From NCBI RefSeq assembly GCF_004014875.1, contig NZ_CP034929.1, positions 744,001-808,000 on the forward strand: 64,000 nucleotides of DNA. The letters run 5' to 3'. This DNA comes from Nocardioides yefusunii. Lineage in GTDB: Bacteria; Actinomycetota; Actinomycetes; Propionibacteriales; Nocardioidaceae. Positions 1-9,040 of the stretch are shown here, one piece after another. How positions within the stretch are numbered: the first letter of the stretch is position 1; each line of letters begins with the position of its first letter. Under the pieces are notes generated by a model. It ran no database searches. It was not told the origin of the DNA and was given only the letters and a program-made list of their open reading frames with translations. Made by a program: the position numbers and the translations under genes.

Positions 1-564
1 GTAGCGCTGGGGGTCTCGATGGTCGTGGGCCTGGTGCTGACGAAGCTGCTTCCGCCGACGGTCCAGCGGCCGCCGGAGGCCGTCGCGGCGTCCAGCGGCC
101 TCCGCCTCGGGGACGACGAGAAGGTCGTCTGGGTCGGTGGCGCACGCTCGTTCTCGTTCGTCTGGATGGGCGGACTCCTTGCCCTGGCCGGTGCGGTGCT
201 GCTCGTCGTGGTGGGCTGGGTCGGTCTGGTGCTCGTCGCCGTTGGCCTGCTGATGGGGTGGATGCACTCGATCACCGTCCGGATCGATGACGCCGGCGTC
301 CGCGCCGTGTGGGGGCCGTTCGGCTGGCCCGGTACCCGAACTGCTCTCTCCGACGTCGAGTTGGTGAGCATCGAGGACGCCCAGCCGCTGCAGTGGGGCG
401 GCTGGGGCTACCGGATGTCCACTCGCGGCACCGCGCACATGGTCCGCGCTGGTGAGGCGATCGTGCTGGAGCGCCGCGGGAAGAAGCCGTTGCTGATCAC
501 CGTCGACGGCGCGGATCAGGCTGCCGAGGTCCTCACCGCACTGCTGGAGCGTGCTGCCCGCTGA
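1..564 (+). CDS. Membrane protein with C-terminal PH-like domain, 5' end outside window
   Basis: The reading frame is already open at base 1, so the first visible ATG (19) is probably internal and the true start lies upstream. The visible 187 residues begin with the end of a hydrophobic segment, continue with two close transmembrane helices (about residues 55-90 of the fragment), and end in a roughly 90-residue beta-rich soluble domain containing a W-G-x-F-G-W-P turn and a GWGYR motif. This layout resembles actinobacterial DUF1648-type membrane proteins with a PH-like tail. Function is unknown. No partner gene follows directly: the next gene starts 160 nt downstream. Confidence 0.6.
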   Translation, partial: VALGVSMVVGLVLTKLLPPTVQRPPEAVAASSGLRLGDDEKVVWVGGARSFSFVWMGGLLALAGAVLLVVVGWVGLVLVAVGLLMGWMHSITVRIDDAGVRAVWGPFGWPGTRTALSDVELVSIEDAQPLQWGGWGYRMSTRGTAHMVRAGEAIVLERRGKKPLLITVDGADQAAEVLTALLERAAR

Positions 565-630
565 CGTTCTCCGGGGCAGTGTGCTCGAAGCCACAGGTCC
601 AGACCGCTGTTTCGAGAGCGGCCGGAGTTG

Positions 631-651
631 AAGGAGGGTAGAAACGGCATG
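631..651 (+). promoter_or_regulatory. Strong Shine-Dalgarno plus ATG out of frame with the next gene
   Basis: AAGGAGGG at 631-638 is followed after 10 nt by ATG at 649. This is the best ribosome binding site in the area, yet this ATG is in a different frame from the secreted protein that starts at GTG 725. It could serve a leader peptide, or point to a frameshift near the 5' end of the gene. Confidence 0.4.
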
Positions 652-724
652 GACACCCACCTCCGCCAGCGAGGACCCACGCGGCGGCGGTGTCACGCCG
701 CGCCTACAGCCCCGAGAGCCCGAT

Positions 725-2752
725 GTGACCTCCCGTCTTCTTCCCTGGGGTGCGACGTTGTCGCTCCTCGCCTCGATGCTCTTCGTGCCGATGCCCGTGG
801 CGTCGGCGCACCGCGACGGCTGTCACGCTGCGCATTCGTGCCCGTCCGACACCGGCTCCTACATCTGCGGCGACACCGGAAACTTCAGCGAGTGCGGTTA
901 CACCAGCCTTCCGTCCGTGGGCACCCCCCGCACGTTCGCGAGCGCGGCACCGCCCCCGGACCACGAAGCACCCGACAGGCCCGCGGTCTCGAGGATCACT
1001 GCAGCCAAGGGCGGCAGCGTCTCGCTGCGCGTCGACGCCGAGCGTGGCTCGAAGATCGTCGTGAAGTCCAAGGGGACCAAGTACGCCACCGTGACTGCCA
1101 CCGGCGGCGCCCAGGAGCTCAGGTTCAAGGCTCCTGACGGCAAGCGCACCTTTGCCGTGACGGCAACCGATGCGGCCGGCAACCGTAGTTCGGTCCAGCG
1201 CTTCACCGTTGTGGCTGATGCGAAGGCGCCGTCCCTGGACGGGCTCGTGCTCACCTCGGGCAGCAGCGCGCAGGCGTGGTCTCTCGCCTCCTTCAACGCC
1301 GGCGAACCGGCCACCTACAAGCTCTTCGTCGACGGTAAGCAGGTGGCAGCCGGAGACGCCGGCGCTGCCCAGACGGAGGTGCCCTTCCCGGTTGCCAATG
1401 GGCTTCACGTGGTGACGGTGAAGCTCGCGGACGCTGCTGGTAACGCAGCCAAGGTGCGCCGTTCCATCACCGTTGACATCGACTCGCTCAACCTCGAGGC
1501 GAGTGTGGGCGGCGCGACCTCCGAGGCACAGAAGCTGACAGTTCGGGGCACCCGTGATGCCACCGCTGTGGTCAACGGGCTCGGTGACGAGCGGACCTTC
1601 GTCCTCACCGATGGCACGGCCGAGATCGACCTCGACCTGCCCGACGGCACCTACGACAACGTCGCCGTGACTCTCACCGACCAGTTCGGCCGCACCGGAC
1701 GCACACTCCTGGAACGCGTCGTCGTTGACACCGTGCGCCCCGTGGTGAAGCTGGTCCGCCGCACCGAACGGCGGACCCGCGGTCGCCTCGTCCTCGCGGT
1801 CGGCACCGAAGCAGGGGCTGCGCTGGTCTGGCGCGCAGTCGACCAGAACGGCAAGGAGGTCGGCTCCGGAGAGGAGACGACCGGTGAGGACGGCGCCCTC
1901 GTGGACGTCGACCTCGAGGAAGGTGACTACAAGGTGGAGACCACCGTGCGCGACGCAGCAGGCAACGAGACCAAGGAGACGCAGGAGTTCCACGTCGACT
2001 CCGACCCGTGGGGGTGGTGGGGATGGAGCAAGCGGATCCTCGCGGTCCTGGCCCTGCTGTTCCTGGGCCTGCTCGTGGCCGGGTGGCGGATCAACCGCAA
2101 GGAACGCAAGGAGGAGGAGGCCCGTGCTCGCGCGGAACGTGAGGCCGTCGAGCGCAAGGCCAAGGCCGAGCGTGATGCCGAGGCTCGTCGTCTGGCGGAG
2201 ATCGAGCGGGCGCGGTTGGCCGAAGAGAAGCGTCAGCGTGAAGCCGCCGCACGTGCTGAGGCACATCGGGCGTGGGAGCAGCGCGGCGATTTCCTGCGTG
2301 AACTGTGCCGCGAGGCTCGTGAATGGGACGGCGTCACCGCCGCGGAGGTCCCTGACGGCATCAAGCTGAAGTCGGGAGAGCGCGTGTACGGCACGAGCCC
2401 CGGCGTGCTGGTCGAGGCTCGGACTCGCCAGAACGTCCCGACGTTGGTGGGAGCCGACAGCGGAACGGTGACTGTCACCGATCGCCGCGTCGTGTTCCGT
2501 GGTCCGTCGAAGAAGCGTGAGTGGCTGCTGGACTCGATCGACGACCTCCAGCGCCAGGATGACGTCTTCCTGATCGGAGTCACCCAGCGCAAGACCCTCT
2601 CGGGCGTGGACCTCAGTGGCCAGGAGCGTGCTCTGCTCCACCTGAACCTTGCCCTGGCAGGTGTCACGGGCGAACGTGACTTCGTCGTCAAGCAGCAGGA
2701 TGACGCCCTGGCCCGTCACCTTGCCTCGGACCCGGAGGCCGTGACCCGCTGA
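725..2752 (+). CDS. Large secreted/membrane-anchored Ig-like protein with intracellular coiled coil and PH-like tail
   Basis: This 675-residue protein starts with a clear signal peptide (residues 1-28, cleavage after VASA). A Cys/His-rich motif follows directly (HRDGCHAAHSCPSDTGSY, then CGDTG), as seen at the N-terminus of various secreted bacterial proteins. Residues 90-425 form repeated Ig-like modules with the typical ATDAAGN turn. A Trp-rich stretch leads into a single transmembrane helix (434-453), a basic/acidic coiled coil (455-525), and a final globular domain (530-675) with a VTDRRVVFRG motif like GRAM/PH-type domains. Topology should be outside-membrane-inside, suggesting a surface sensor or envelope anchor. 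The start is the GTG at 725, the only in-frame start before the signal peptide; its ribosome binding site is weak. Role not known. Confidence 0.7.
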   Translation: MTSRLLPWGATLSLLASMLFVPMPVASAHRDGCHAAHSCPSDTGSYICGDTGNFSECGYTSLPSVGTPRTFASAAPPPDHEAPDRPAVSRITAAKGGSVSLRVDAERGSKIVVKSKGTKYATVTATGGAQELRFKAPDGKRTFAVTATDAAGNRSSVQRFTVVADAKAPSLDGLVLTSGSSAQAWSLASFNAGEPATYKLFVDGKQVAAGDAGAAQTEVPFPVANGLHVVTVKLADAAGNAAKVRRSITVDIDSLNLEASVGGATSEAQKLTVRGTRDATAVVNGLGDERTFVLTDGTAEIDLDLPDGTYDNVAVTLTDQFGRTGRTLLERVVVDTVRPVVKLVRRTERRTRGRLVLAVGTEAGAALVWRAVDQNGKEVGSGEETTGEDGALVDVDLEEGDYKVETTVRDAAGNETKETQEFHVDSDPWGWWGWSKRILAVLALLFLGLLVAGWRINRKERKEEEARARAEREAVERKAKAERDAEARRLAEIERARLAEEKRQREAAARAEAHRAWEQRGDFLRELCREAREWDGVTAAEVPDGIKLKSGERVYGTSPGVLVEARTRQNVPTLVGADSGTVTVTDRRVVFRGPSKKREWLLDSIDDLQRQDDVFLIGVTQRKTLSGVDLSGQERALLHLNLALAGVTGERDFVVKQQDDALARHLASDPEAVTR

Positions 2753-2857
2753 CGTCCTCCCAGTGATTTCGGGGGACGAGAGGGGGTTGTGGTCGGGCGC
2801 CGAGCCAAGGGAGGGTGGACGAGGTACACCCATCCGCCCCACCTGCTCGGAGGCACG

Positions 2858-3403
2858 ATGTCGGATTCCCGAGGACGCGTCGCGTTCCTGACCGCCAGCG
2901 AAGGAATCGAGAGGATCGAGCTGACCGCGCCGTGGAAGACGGTGCGCGACGCCGGGTTCACGCCAGTGCTGGTGTCGCCCGAGGCCGGCGAGGTCGAGCT
3001 CTTCGACCACCTCACTGCCGTCGGCAAACAGCCCGTCGACGCGGTGGTCGCTGACGTCGGCGTCGACGAGTTCGTCGGTCTGGTGCTGCCCGGAGGGGTC
3101 GCGAACCCCGACGCGTTGCGCATGGACGCCGACGCGGTCGCGTTCGTGGGTGCGTTCGTCGATTCGGGACGTCCGGTCGCTGCGATCTGCCACGCCGCGT
3201 GGACGCTCGTGGAGGCCGACCGGGTCCGGGGACGTCGCCTGGCGTCGTGGCCGTCGTTGGCCACCGACATCCGCAACGCGGGCGGGGAATGGGTGGACGA
3301 GGAGGTGGTGGTCGACGTGAACCTGGTGACGAGCCGGAACCCGTCCGACCTGCCTGCCTTCAACCGTGAACTGATCAAAGCCTTGAAGGGGGACAACGCA
3401 TGA
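2858..3403 (+). CDS. DJ-1/PfpI family protein (class I glutamine amidotransferase fold)
   Basis: A 181-residue protein of the DJ-1/PfpI superfamily, usual length. The nucleophile elbow is AAICHAA with Cys111, preceded by the LPGG turn (77-80); a conserved Glu lies near residue 15. Members are glyoxalases/deglycases, proteases or chaperone-like stress proteins, and the sequence alone does not say which. The start is ATG 2858 with CGGAGG 6 nt upstream; an upstream in-frame GTG (2789) adds a tail that is not family-like. It is the first gene of a three-gene operon: its stop overlaps the next start (ATGA at 3400), so it is translationally coupled to a chloroperoxidase-like hydrolase and an FMN reductase. 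The grouping suggests oxidative or carbonyl stress defence (inference). Confidence 0.85.
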   Translation: MSDSRGRVAFLTASEGIERIELTAPWKTVRDAGFTPVLVSPEAGEVELFDHLTAVGKQPVDAVVADVGVDEFVGLVLPGGVANPDALRMDADAVAFVGAFVDSGRPVAAICHAAWTLVEADRVRGRRLASWPSLATDIRNAGGEWVDEEVVVDVNLVTSRNPSDLPAFNRELIKALKGDNA

Positions 3404-4263
3404 GCACGACTGTCGACGCAGGTGGTTTCGACCTGTACGTGGAGGACCACGGCCCGGCCGCAGAGGGTGGCCGCACGGTCGTCCTGGTCCATGGCTGGCC
3501 GCTCTCGGCCGACTCGTGGGCGCACCAGGTGCCGGCACTGGTGCAGGCCGGACACCGGGTGGTGGCCTACGACCGTCGCGGGTTCGGGCGCTCGGGGCAC
3601 CCCGCGGACAACCGCTACGACTACGACGCCCTGACCGCCGACCTCGGGAAGGTCCTCGACGCCCTCGACGTCACCGACGCCGTCGTGGTGGGGTTCTCGA
3701 TGGGTGGTGGCGAAGCGATCCGCTACCCGGCGCAGAACCCGCAGGGTCGCGTCAGCGCCGTCGTTCTCGCGGCCGCAGTGCCGCCGTACCTGTTGAAGAC
3801 CGACGACAACCCCGACGGCCCGCTGCCCAGCGAGGGCGCCGAGGAGATGAAGGCTGGGCTCGACTCGGGACGCGACACGTTCTTCGAGGGCTTCGTGAAG
3901 GACTTCTTCTCCGCGAACGGTGAGCTCGCGGTCGGCGAGCAGGAGACCGCTGCCGCGCTGGGGCTGGCCAAGCAGTCCCACCACCCGGCAGCGTTGGCCT
4001 GCATCGACTCCTTTGCCCGCACCGACTTCCGTCAGGACCTCGCGGTCGTGGCGGGGCTGCCCATCCCGGTGCTGGTGATCCACGGCGACGCCGACGGGAT
4101 CGTCCCGCTGGAGGGTTCGGGTGCGCGCAGCCACGCGTCGCTGCTCAACAGCCAGCTGCACGTCATCGCCGGTGGACCGCACGGCATCAACGCCTCGCAC
4201 GCGGAGGAGTTCAACCGGACGCTGCTGGGCTTCCTGGCCGACTACCCCGGGACGGCTTCGTGA
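3400..4263 (+). CDS. Alpha/beta hydrolase, non-heme chloroperoxidase type
   Basis: A 287-residue alpha/beta hydrolase. It has the oxyanion HGWP motif (31-34), the nucleophile elbow GFSMGG with Ser100, an acidic residue in HGDADGIVP (Asp230/232) and His261 in GGPHGIN, giving a complete catalytic triad. The HGWPLSADSW and YDRRGFGRS signatures are typical of the cofactor-free chloroperoxidase/arylesterase subgroup, which can form peracids from carboxylic acids and peroxide. Cytosolic; no signal peptide. The gene overlaps its upstream neighbour by ATGA and its downstream neighbour by GTGA (4260), so all three are one transcript. Confidence 0.85.
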   Translation: MSTTVDAGGFDLYVEDHGPAAEGGRTVVLVHGWPLSADSWAHQVPALVQAGHRVVAYDRRGFGRSGHPADNRYDYDALTADLGKVLDALDVTDAVVVGFSMGGGEAIRYPAQNPQGRVSAVVLAAAVPPYLLKTDDNPDGPLPSEGAEEMKAGLDSGRDTFFEGFVKDFFSANGELAVGEQETAAALGLAKQSHHPAALACIDSFARTDFRQDLAVVAGLPIPVLVIHGDADGIVPLEGSGARSHASLLNSQLHVIAGGPHGINASHAEEFNRTLLGFLADYPGTAS

Positions 4264-4793
4264 GGATTGCTGTCGTCGTCGGCAGCATCCGTGAAGGACG
4301 ACGGGGACGCGGCGTCGGCGACTGGGTGATCGCCCAGGCCGCCGACCGCGACCCCGAGTACGTCCTCGTCGACCTGGTCGACCATCCGTTGACCATGAGG
4401 TACGAGCAGAAGCTCGACAAGACCTACGACGAGCCCAGCACCCAGGCGTGGAGCGACCTCATCGACTCCTTCGACGGCTACGTCTTCGTGACGCCGGAGT
4501 ACAACCGTTCGGTGCCCGCGCCGCTCAAGAACGCCGTTGACCTGCTGTTCAGCGAGTGGGGCGACAAGGGTCTCGCCTTCGTCTCCTACGGGGGAGTGGG
4601 CGGTGCGAGGTCGGTGGAGCACTGGCGGACGATCGCCGCGACGTTGAGCCTGCACACCGTCAGCGCGGCCGTGCACGCTGGACTGCGGACCGACTTCGAC
4701 GAAAACGGGTTCGCGCCACAGGCATTCCGGGCGAAGGAGCTCGGGAAGGTTCTCGACGCGTTGGAGTCGCTCACCGAGCGTCTGCGTTCGTAG
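4260..4793 (+). CDS. NADPH-dependent FMN reductase family protein
   Basis: A 177-residue flavodoxin-like fold. GSIREGRRG (8-16) matches the phosphate-binding loop of NAD(P)H:FMN reductases, PEYNRSVPAPLKN (79-91) is the family signature for flavin binding, and SYGGVGGARS (109-118) is the second flavin contact. Such enzymes supply reduced flavin or reduce quinones and dyes. It starts at GTG 4260, overlapping the stop of the hydrolase (GTGA). It is the last gene of the operon; two long inverted repeats follow immediately and should terminate transcription towards the convergent fumarase gene. Confidence 0.85.
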   Translation: MRIAVVVGSIREGRRGRGVGDWVIAQAADRDPEYVLVDLVDHPLTMRYEQKLDKTYDEPSTQAWSDLIDSFDGYVFVTPEYNRSVPAPLKNAVDLLFSEWGDKGLAFVSYGGVGGARSVEHWRTIAATLSLHTVSAAVHAGLRTDFDENGFAPQAFRAKELGKVLDALESLTERLRS

Positions 4794-4801
4794 GTGTTGT
4801 G

Positions 4802-4840
4802 GTGGAGGTTCACTGTCACCTGGTGACAGTGAACCTCCAC
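4802..4840. terminator. Perfect 39-nt inverted repeat between convergent genes
   Basis: Two 19-nt arms, fully complementary, flank a single central T (core CACCTGGTG). It lies just after the FMN reductase stop and before the convergent fumarase gene, the position of a bidirectional terminator. No T-tract follows. Confidence 0.6.
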
Positions 4841-4850
4841 CCGAACGAGC

Positions 4851-4909
4851 GAACCCCACCGGTTTGAGTCGTCGAATCAGCAGATTCGCGACCCAAACCG
4901 GTGGGGTTC
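4851..4909. terminator. 59-nt composite hairpin between convergent genes
   Basis: Arms of 21 nt (4851-4871 and 4889-4909) pair with one mismatch, and the interior holds a second perfect stem (CGAATC/GATTCG around AGCA). Together with the repeat at 4802 it forms a double hairpin, probably the terminator of fumA on the minus strand. Confidence 0.6.
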
Positions 4910-4929
4910 GGCGTCAGAGCGTCAGCGCC

Positions 4930-6621
<1,692 letters not shown>

Positions 6622-6704
6622 GAGTCATCAGGATACGCCGCTCTTCCAGCCATGTGCCTGTGCAGGTCACCCTCACCCACACGACCTGGGGCGAGGAGAT
6701 GGAT

Positions 6705-6748
6705 CGGCCTCGTGCCGGCGGCCTCAGGCGGTCGCCGGCACGAGGCCG
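6705..6748 (-). terminator. Strong hairpin after the secreted Ig-like gene
   Basis: Arms of 16 nt (6705-6720 and 6733-6748) are perfectly complementary around a 12-nt loop, directly downstream of the minus-strand gene ending at 6761. It insulates fumA from that gene. Confidence 0.65.
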
Positions 6749-6760
6749 TCAGCGGGACGG

Positions 6761-7627
6761 TCACTTCACCTTGAAGGTCACCGTCTTCGAGGACGCCTTG
6801 AACTTCTTCGTCGCCGCGTAGGCGACCTTGACCTTGTAGCTGCCCTTGGCGAGCTTCTTCGTCTTCAACGACGCGGAGCCCTTCTTCAGGCTCAGGGTCT
6901 TCTTCGCAACCTGCTTCTTGCCCTTGAGGACGGTCACCGTGGCCTTGCCGGTGGGGACGACCTTCGCCGACTTCACCGTCACCTTCACCGTGGCGACCTT
7001 TTTCTTCGAGACCGTCACCTTGGCGGTGGTGGTGGTCCCAGCCGGCTTTGGTGCGGGCGGCTTCGGTGCGGGCGGTGCCGGCGCATCGGTGATGTTCACG
7101 GTGCGGGTCAGACCCGCGACAGTGTCGCACGTGACCGCGACGTCCATGCCGAGGGCGGTCGCGACGAACGCGACCTTCGTGACCGAGACCGATGCGGAGG
7201 AACCTGTCGCGGAGACGGTGCCGGTGGTGGGCGGTGCCGGGATCGGTGCCCGGACGCCGAGTGGTGCGGTGGTGTGCTTGCCGCTCAACGTCACGGCTTT
7301 GCCGTTGACGGTGGCCGAGACGGTGGCAGAGACAGGAGTGGCGGGGAGCGCGAGCGGCACGATGCCGGGCATGGCGCCCAGGGTCAGCCGCAGTGTCACC
7401 GTGCCGTTGCTGGCGCGGGTCGCGGTGATGTCGGCGGTGGTCGGGTAGTCCATGGTGCTGTCGAAGTCGGGGACCTGACAGAAGAGTTCAGCTGCAGCAG
7501 GAGCGGCCTGGGCCGGCGTCCACGGAGCGAGTGCGCCGAGCAGGAGTGCACCGCTGGCCAGTGCGCTCGCACTCAGGGCGCTGGACCTCGGGGCGCGAGG
7601 GGAGCGGGGGCGTCGGGCGTCTGTCAT
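6761..7627 (-). CDS. Secreted protein with C-terminal Ig-like domain
   Basis: A 288-residue exported protein. A basic N-terminus (several Arg in residues 5-14) precedes a hydrophobic core (18-38) and an AQA cleavage site near residue 41. The mature N-terminal part (AELFCQVPDFDSTMDYPT onward) carries Cys residues and resembles the unassigned beta domains found in actinobacterial secreted proteins. A Pro-rich linker (about 190-205) leads to a Lys-rich Big_3_5-type Ig-like domain (about 210-288) ending in VTFKVK. Start is ATG 7627, with GAGGTGGA upstream. Function unknown; adhesion or wall association is a guess from the Ig-like fold. It is a single gene, divergent from the aldo-keto reductase. 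Confidence 0.75.
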   Translation of the reverse strand: MTDARRPRSPRAPRSSALSASALASGALLLGALAPWTPAQAAPAAAELFCQVPDFDSTMDYPTTADITATRASNGTVTLRLTLGAMPGIVPLALPATPVSATVSATVNGKAVTLSGKHTTAPLGVRAPIPAPPTTGTVSATGSSASVSVTKVAFVATALGMDVAVTCDTVAGLTRTVNITDAPAPPAPKPPAPKPAGTTTTAKVTVSKKKVATVKVTVKSAKVVPTGKATVTVLKGKKQVAKKTLSLKKGSASLKTKKLAKGSYKVKVAYAATKKFKASSKTVTFKVK

Positions 7628-7723
7628 CTCGTCCACCTCTCGGGCGGCGTCCTCGGCCCCGGATCGGGCGGACGGGGACGCCCCACGTCTGTGATCACGG
7701 CGTCGCGGTTGCGCCGCCACAAT

Positions 7724-7737
7724 GAACGTATATGTTC
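7724..7737. promoter_or_regulatory. Possible operator, imperfect palindrome GAACGTATATGTTC
   Basis: A GAAC-N6-GTTC dyad lies between the divergent secreted-protein and aldo-keto reductase genes, in the only A+T-rich patch of the gap, next to a TATATG element. The 6-nt spacer differs from the 4-nt spacer of actinobacterial LexA boxes. The regulator is unknown. Confidence 0.3.
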
Positions 7738-7833
7738 TCGATGGCTGGAGGTGAGGCCAGATTTGGGGATGCACATGCCCTGGAACTGTGCCCGTCGTCA
7801 GCACTCCCACCTCGTCCCCATCACAGGAGCGTC

Positions 7834-8829
7834 ATGCGTTACTCCCGCCTCGGCAACACCGGCCTCGAGGTCTCCGCGATCACCCTCGGCTGCATGAGTT
7901 GGGGACGCAACGACGCCGGATGGCACGACTGGGTCCTCGACGAGGGCGCGGCCCGCCCACTCATCACCGCTGCGTGGGAAGCAGGCGTCAACGTCTTCGA
8001 CACCGCCAACGTCTACGCCGGCGGCACCAGCGAGGAGATCACCGGCAAGATCCTCTCCGAGATCGCGCCGCGCGAGGACGTCATCATCGCCACCAAGGTG
8101 CACGGGCGCACCCGCCCCGGCCCGAACGGCGTCGGCCTGTCTCGCGTCCACATCATGCGGGAGATCGACGCCTCCCTGAACCGACTGGGCACCGACCACG
8201 TCGACCTCTACCAGATCCACCGCTGGGACGACGCGACCCCCATCGAGGAGACGATGGAGGCCCTGCACGACGTCGTCAAGGCCGGCAAGGCCCGCTACAT
8301 CGGTGCGTCGTCGATGTTCGCCTGGCAGTTCGCCAAGGCCCAGCACGTTGCCGAGAGCAACGGGTGGACCAAGTTCGTCTCCATGCAGAACCACTACAAC
8401 CTCATCTACCGCGAGGAGGAGCGGGAGATGATCCCGCTCTGCGCCGACCAAGGCGTCGGCCTGCTGCCGTGGAGCCCGCTGGCCCGCGGCAAGCTGACCC
8501 GTCCGTGGGGGACCGAGACCAAGCGCAGCGCAGGCGACAACTGGGGCAAGAACCTCTACGTCGACGGCGACCGCACCATCGTCGAGACCGTCATCGCGAT
8601 CGCCGAGGCCAGGGGAGTGGCACCCGCCCAGGTCGCGCTGGCCTGGGTGATGTCGCGTCCGCAGGTCGCGTCCCCGATCGTCGGGGTCACGAAGATGGCG
8701 CACCTGACCGACGCGATCGCTGCCGTCGACCTGGTCCTCACCGACGACGAGATCGCCCAGCTCGAGGCGCCGTACACGCCGCACGCGATCTCGGGCCACG
8801 GCCCCAACACGGTGCACGCCTCGCGCTGA
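7834..8829 (+). CDS. Aldo/keto reductase
   Basis: A 331-residue NADPH-dependent aldo/keto reductase with the (beta/alpha)8 fold. The catalytic tetrad is visible: Asp56 and Tyr61 in NVFDTANVYAGG, Lys88 in ATKVHG, and His129 in LYQIHRWD. MRYSRLGNTGLEVSAITLG is the typical start of the YajO/Tas-like subgroup, so I use ATG 7834 (AGGAG at 7825) rather than an earlier in-frame ATG. Substrate is unknown. Single gene, followed by a hairpin at 8854-8901. Confidence 0.88.
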   Translation: MRYSRLGNTGLEVSAITLGCMSWGRNDAGWHDWVLDEGAARPLITAAWEAGVNVFDTANVYAGGTSEEITGKILSEIAPREDVIIATKVHGRTRPGPNGVGLSRVHIMREIDASLNRLGTDHVDLYQIHRWDDATPIEETMEALHDVVKAGKARYIGASSMFAWQFAKAQHVAESNGWTKFVSMQNHYNLIYREEEREMIPLCADQGVGLLPWSPLARGKLTRPWGTETKRSAGDNWGKNLYVDGDRTIVETVIAIAEARGVAPAQVALAWVMSRPQVASPIVGVTKMAHLTDAIAAVDLVLTDDEIAQLEAPYTPHAISGHGPNTVHASR

Positions 8830-8853
8830 CCGCGCACCCGTACCCACGCCTCC

Positions 8854-8901
8854 CGAGGCCCGGGACGATCGATCCGCACCGGACGGTCGCCCCGGGCCTC
8901 G
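8854..8901 (+). terminator. Hairpin after the aldo/keto reductase
   Basis: Arms CGAGGCCCGGG (8854-8864) and CCCGGGCCTCG (8891-8901) pair perfectly around a 26-nt loop. No clear T-tract. Confidence 0.5.
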
Positions 8902-9040
8902 TTGCGTCCGGAGCGCGCAGGTCTGGTTGCGATCTGGTCACGGATCTTCCCGCCACGCTTCATGCGCTGTTCACTGCCGTGACGGCTGCCACAGTGAGAC
9001 TCCGCTTGCAGCCCCGTTCTGAAAGACCTGGAGGAATGAC

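Noticed and set aside
628..1137. Frame from the strong ribosome binding site at 631
   Set aside because: Beyond the first 25 codons it runs in the wrong frame over the signal-peptide gene, with an Arg/Cys-rich composition typical of shadow frames.
704..3538. 944-codon antisense frame across the first genes
   Set aside because: Covers three real genes and intergenic DNA on the other strand; composition is that of a shadow frame.
7724..7737. LexA/SOS box
   Set aside because: Spacer between GAAC and GTTC is 6 nt, not the 4 nt of actinobacterial SOS boxes; kept only as a possible operator.
9015..9040. TPP riboswitch remnant before the ABC importer
   Set aside because: CTGAAAGACCTGG resembles part of the thi box but the conserved partner strands are missing.
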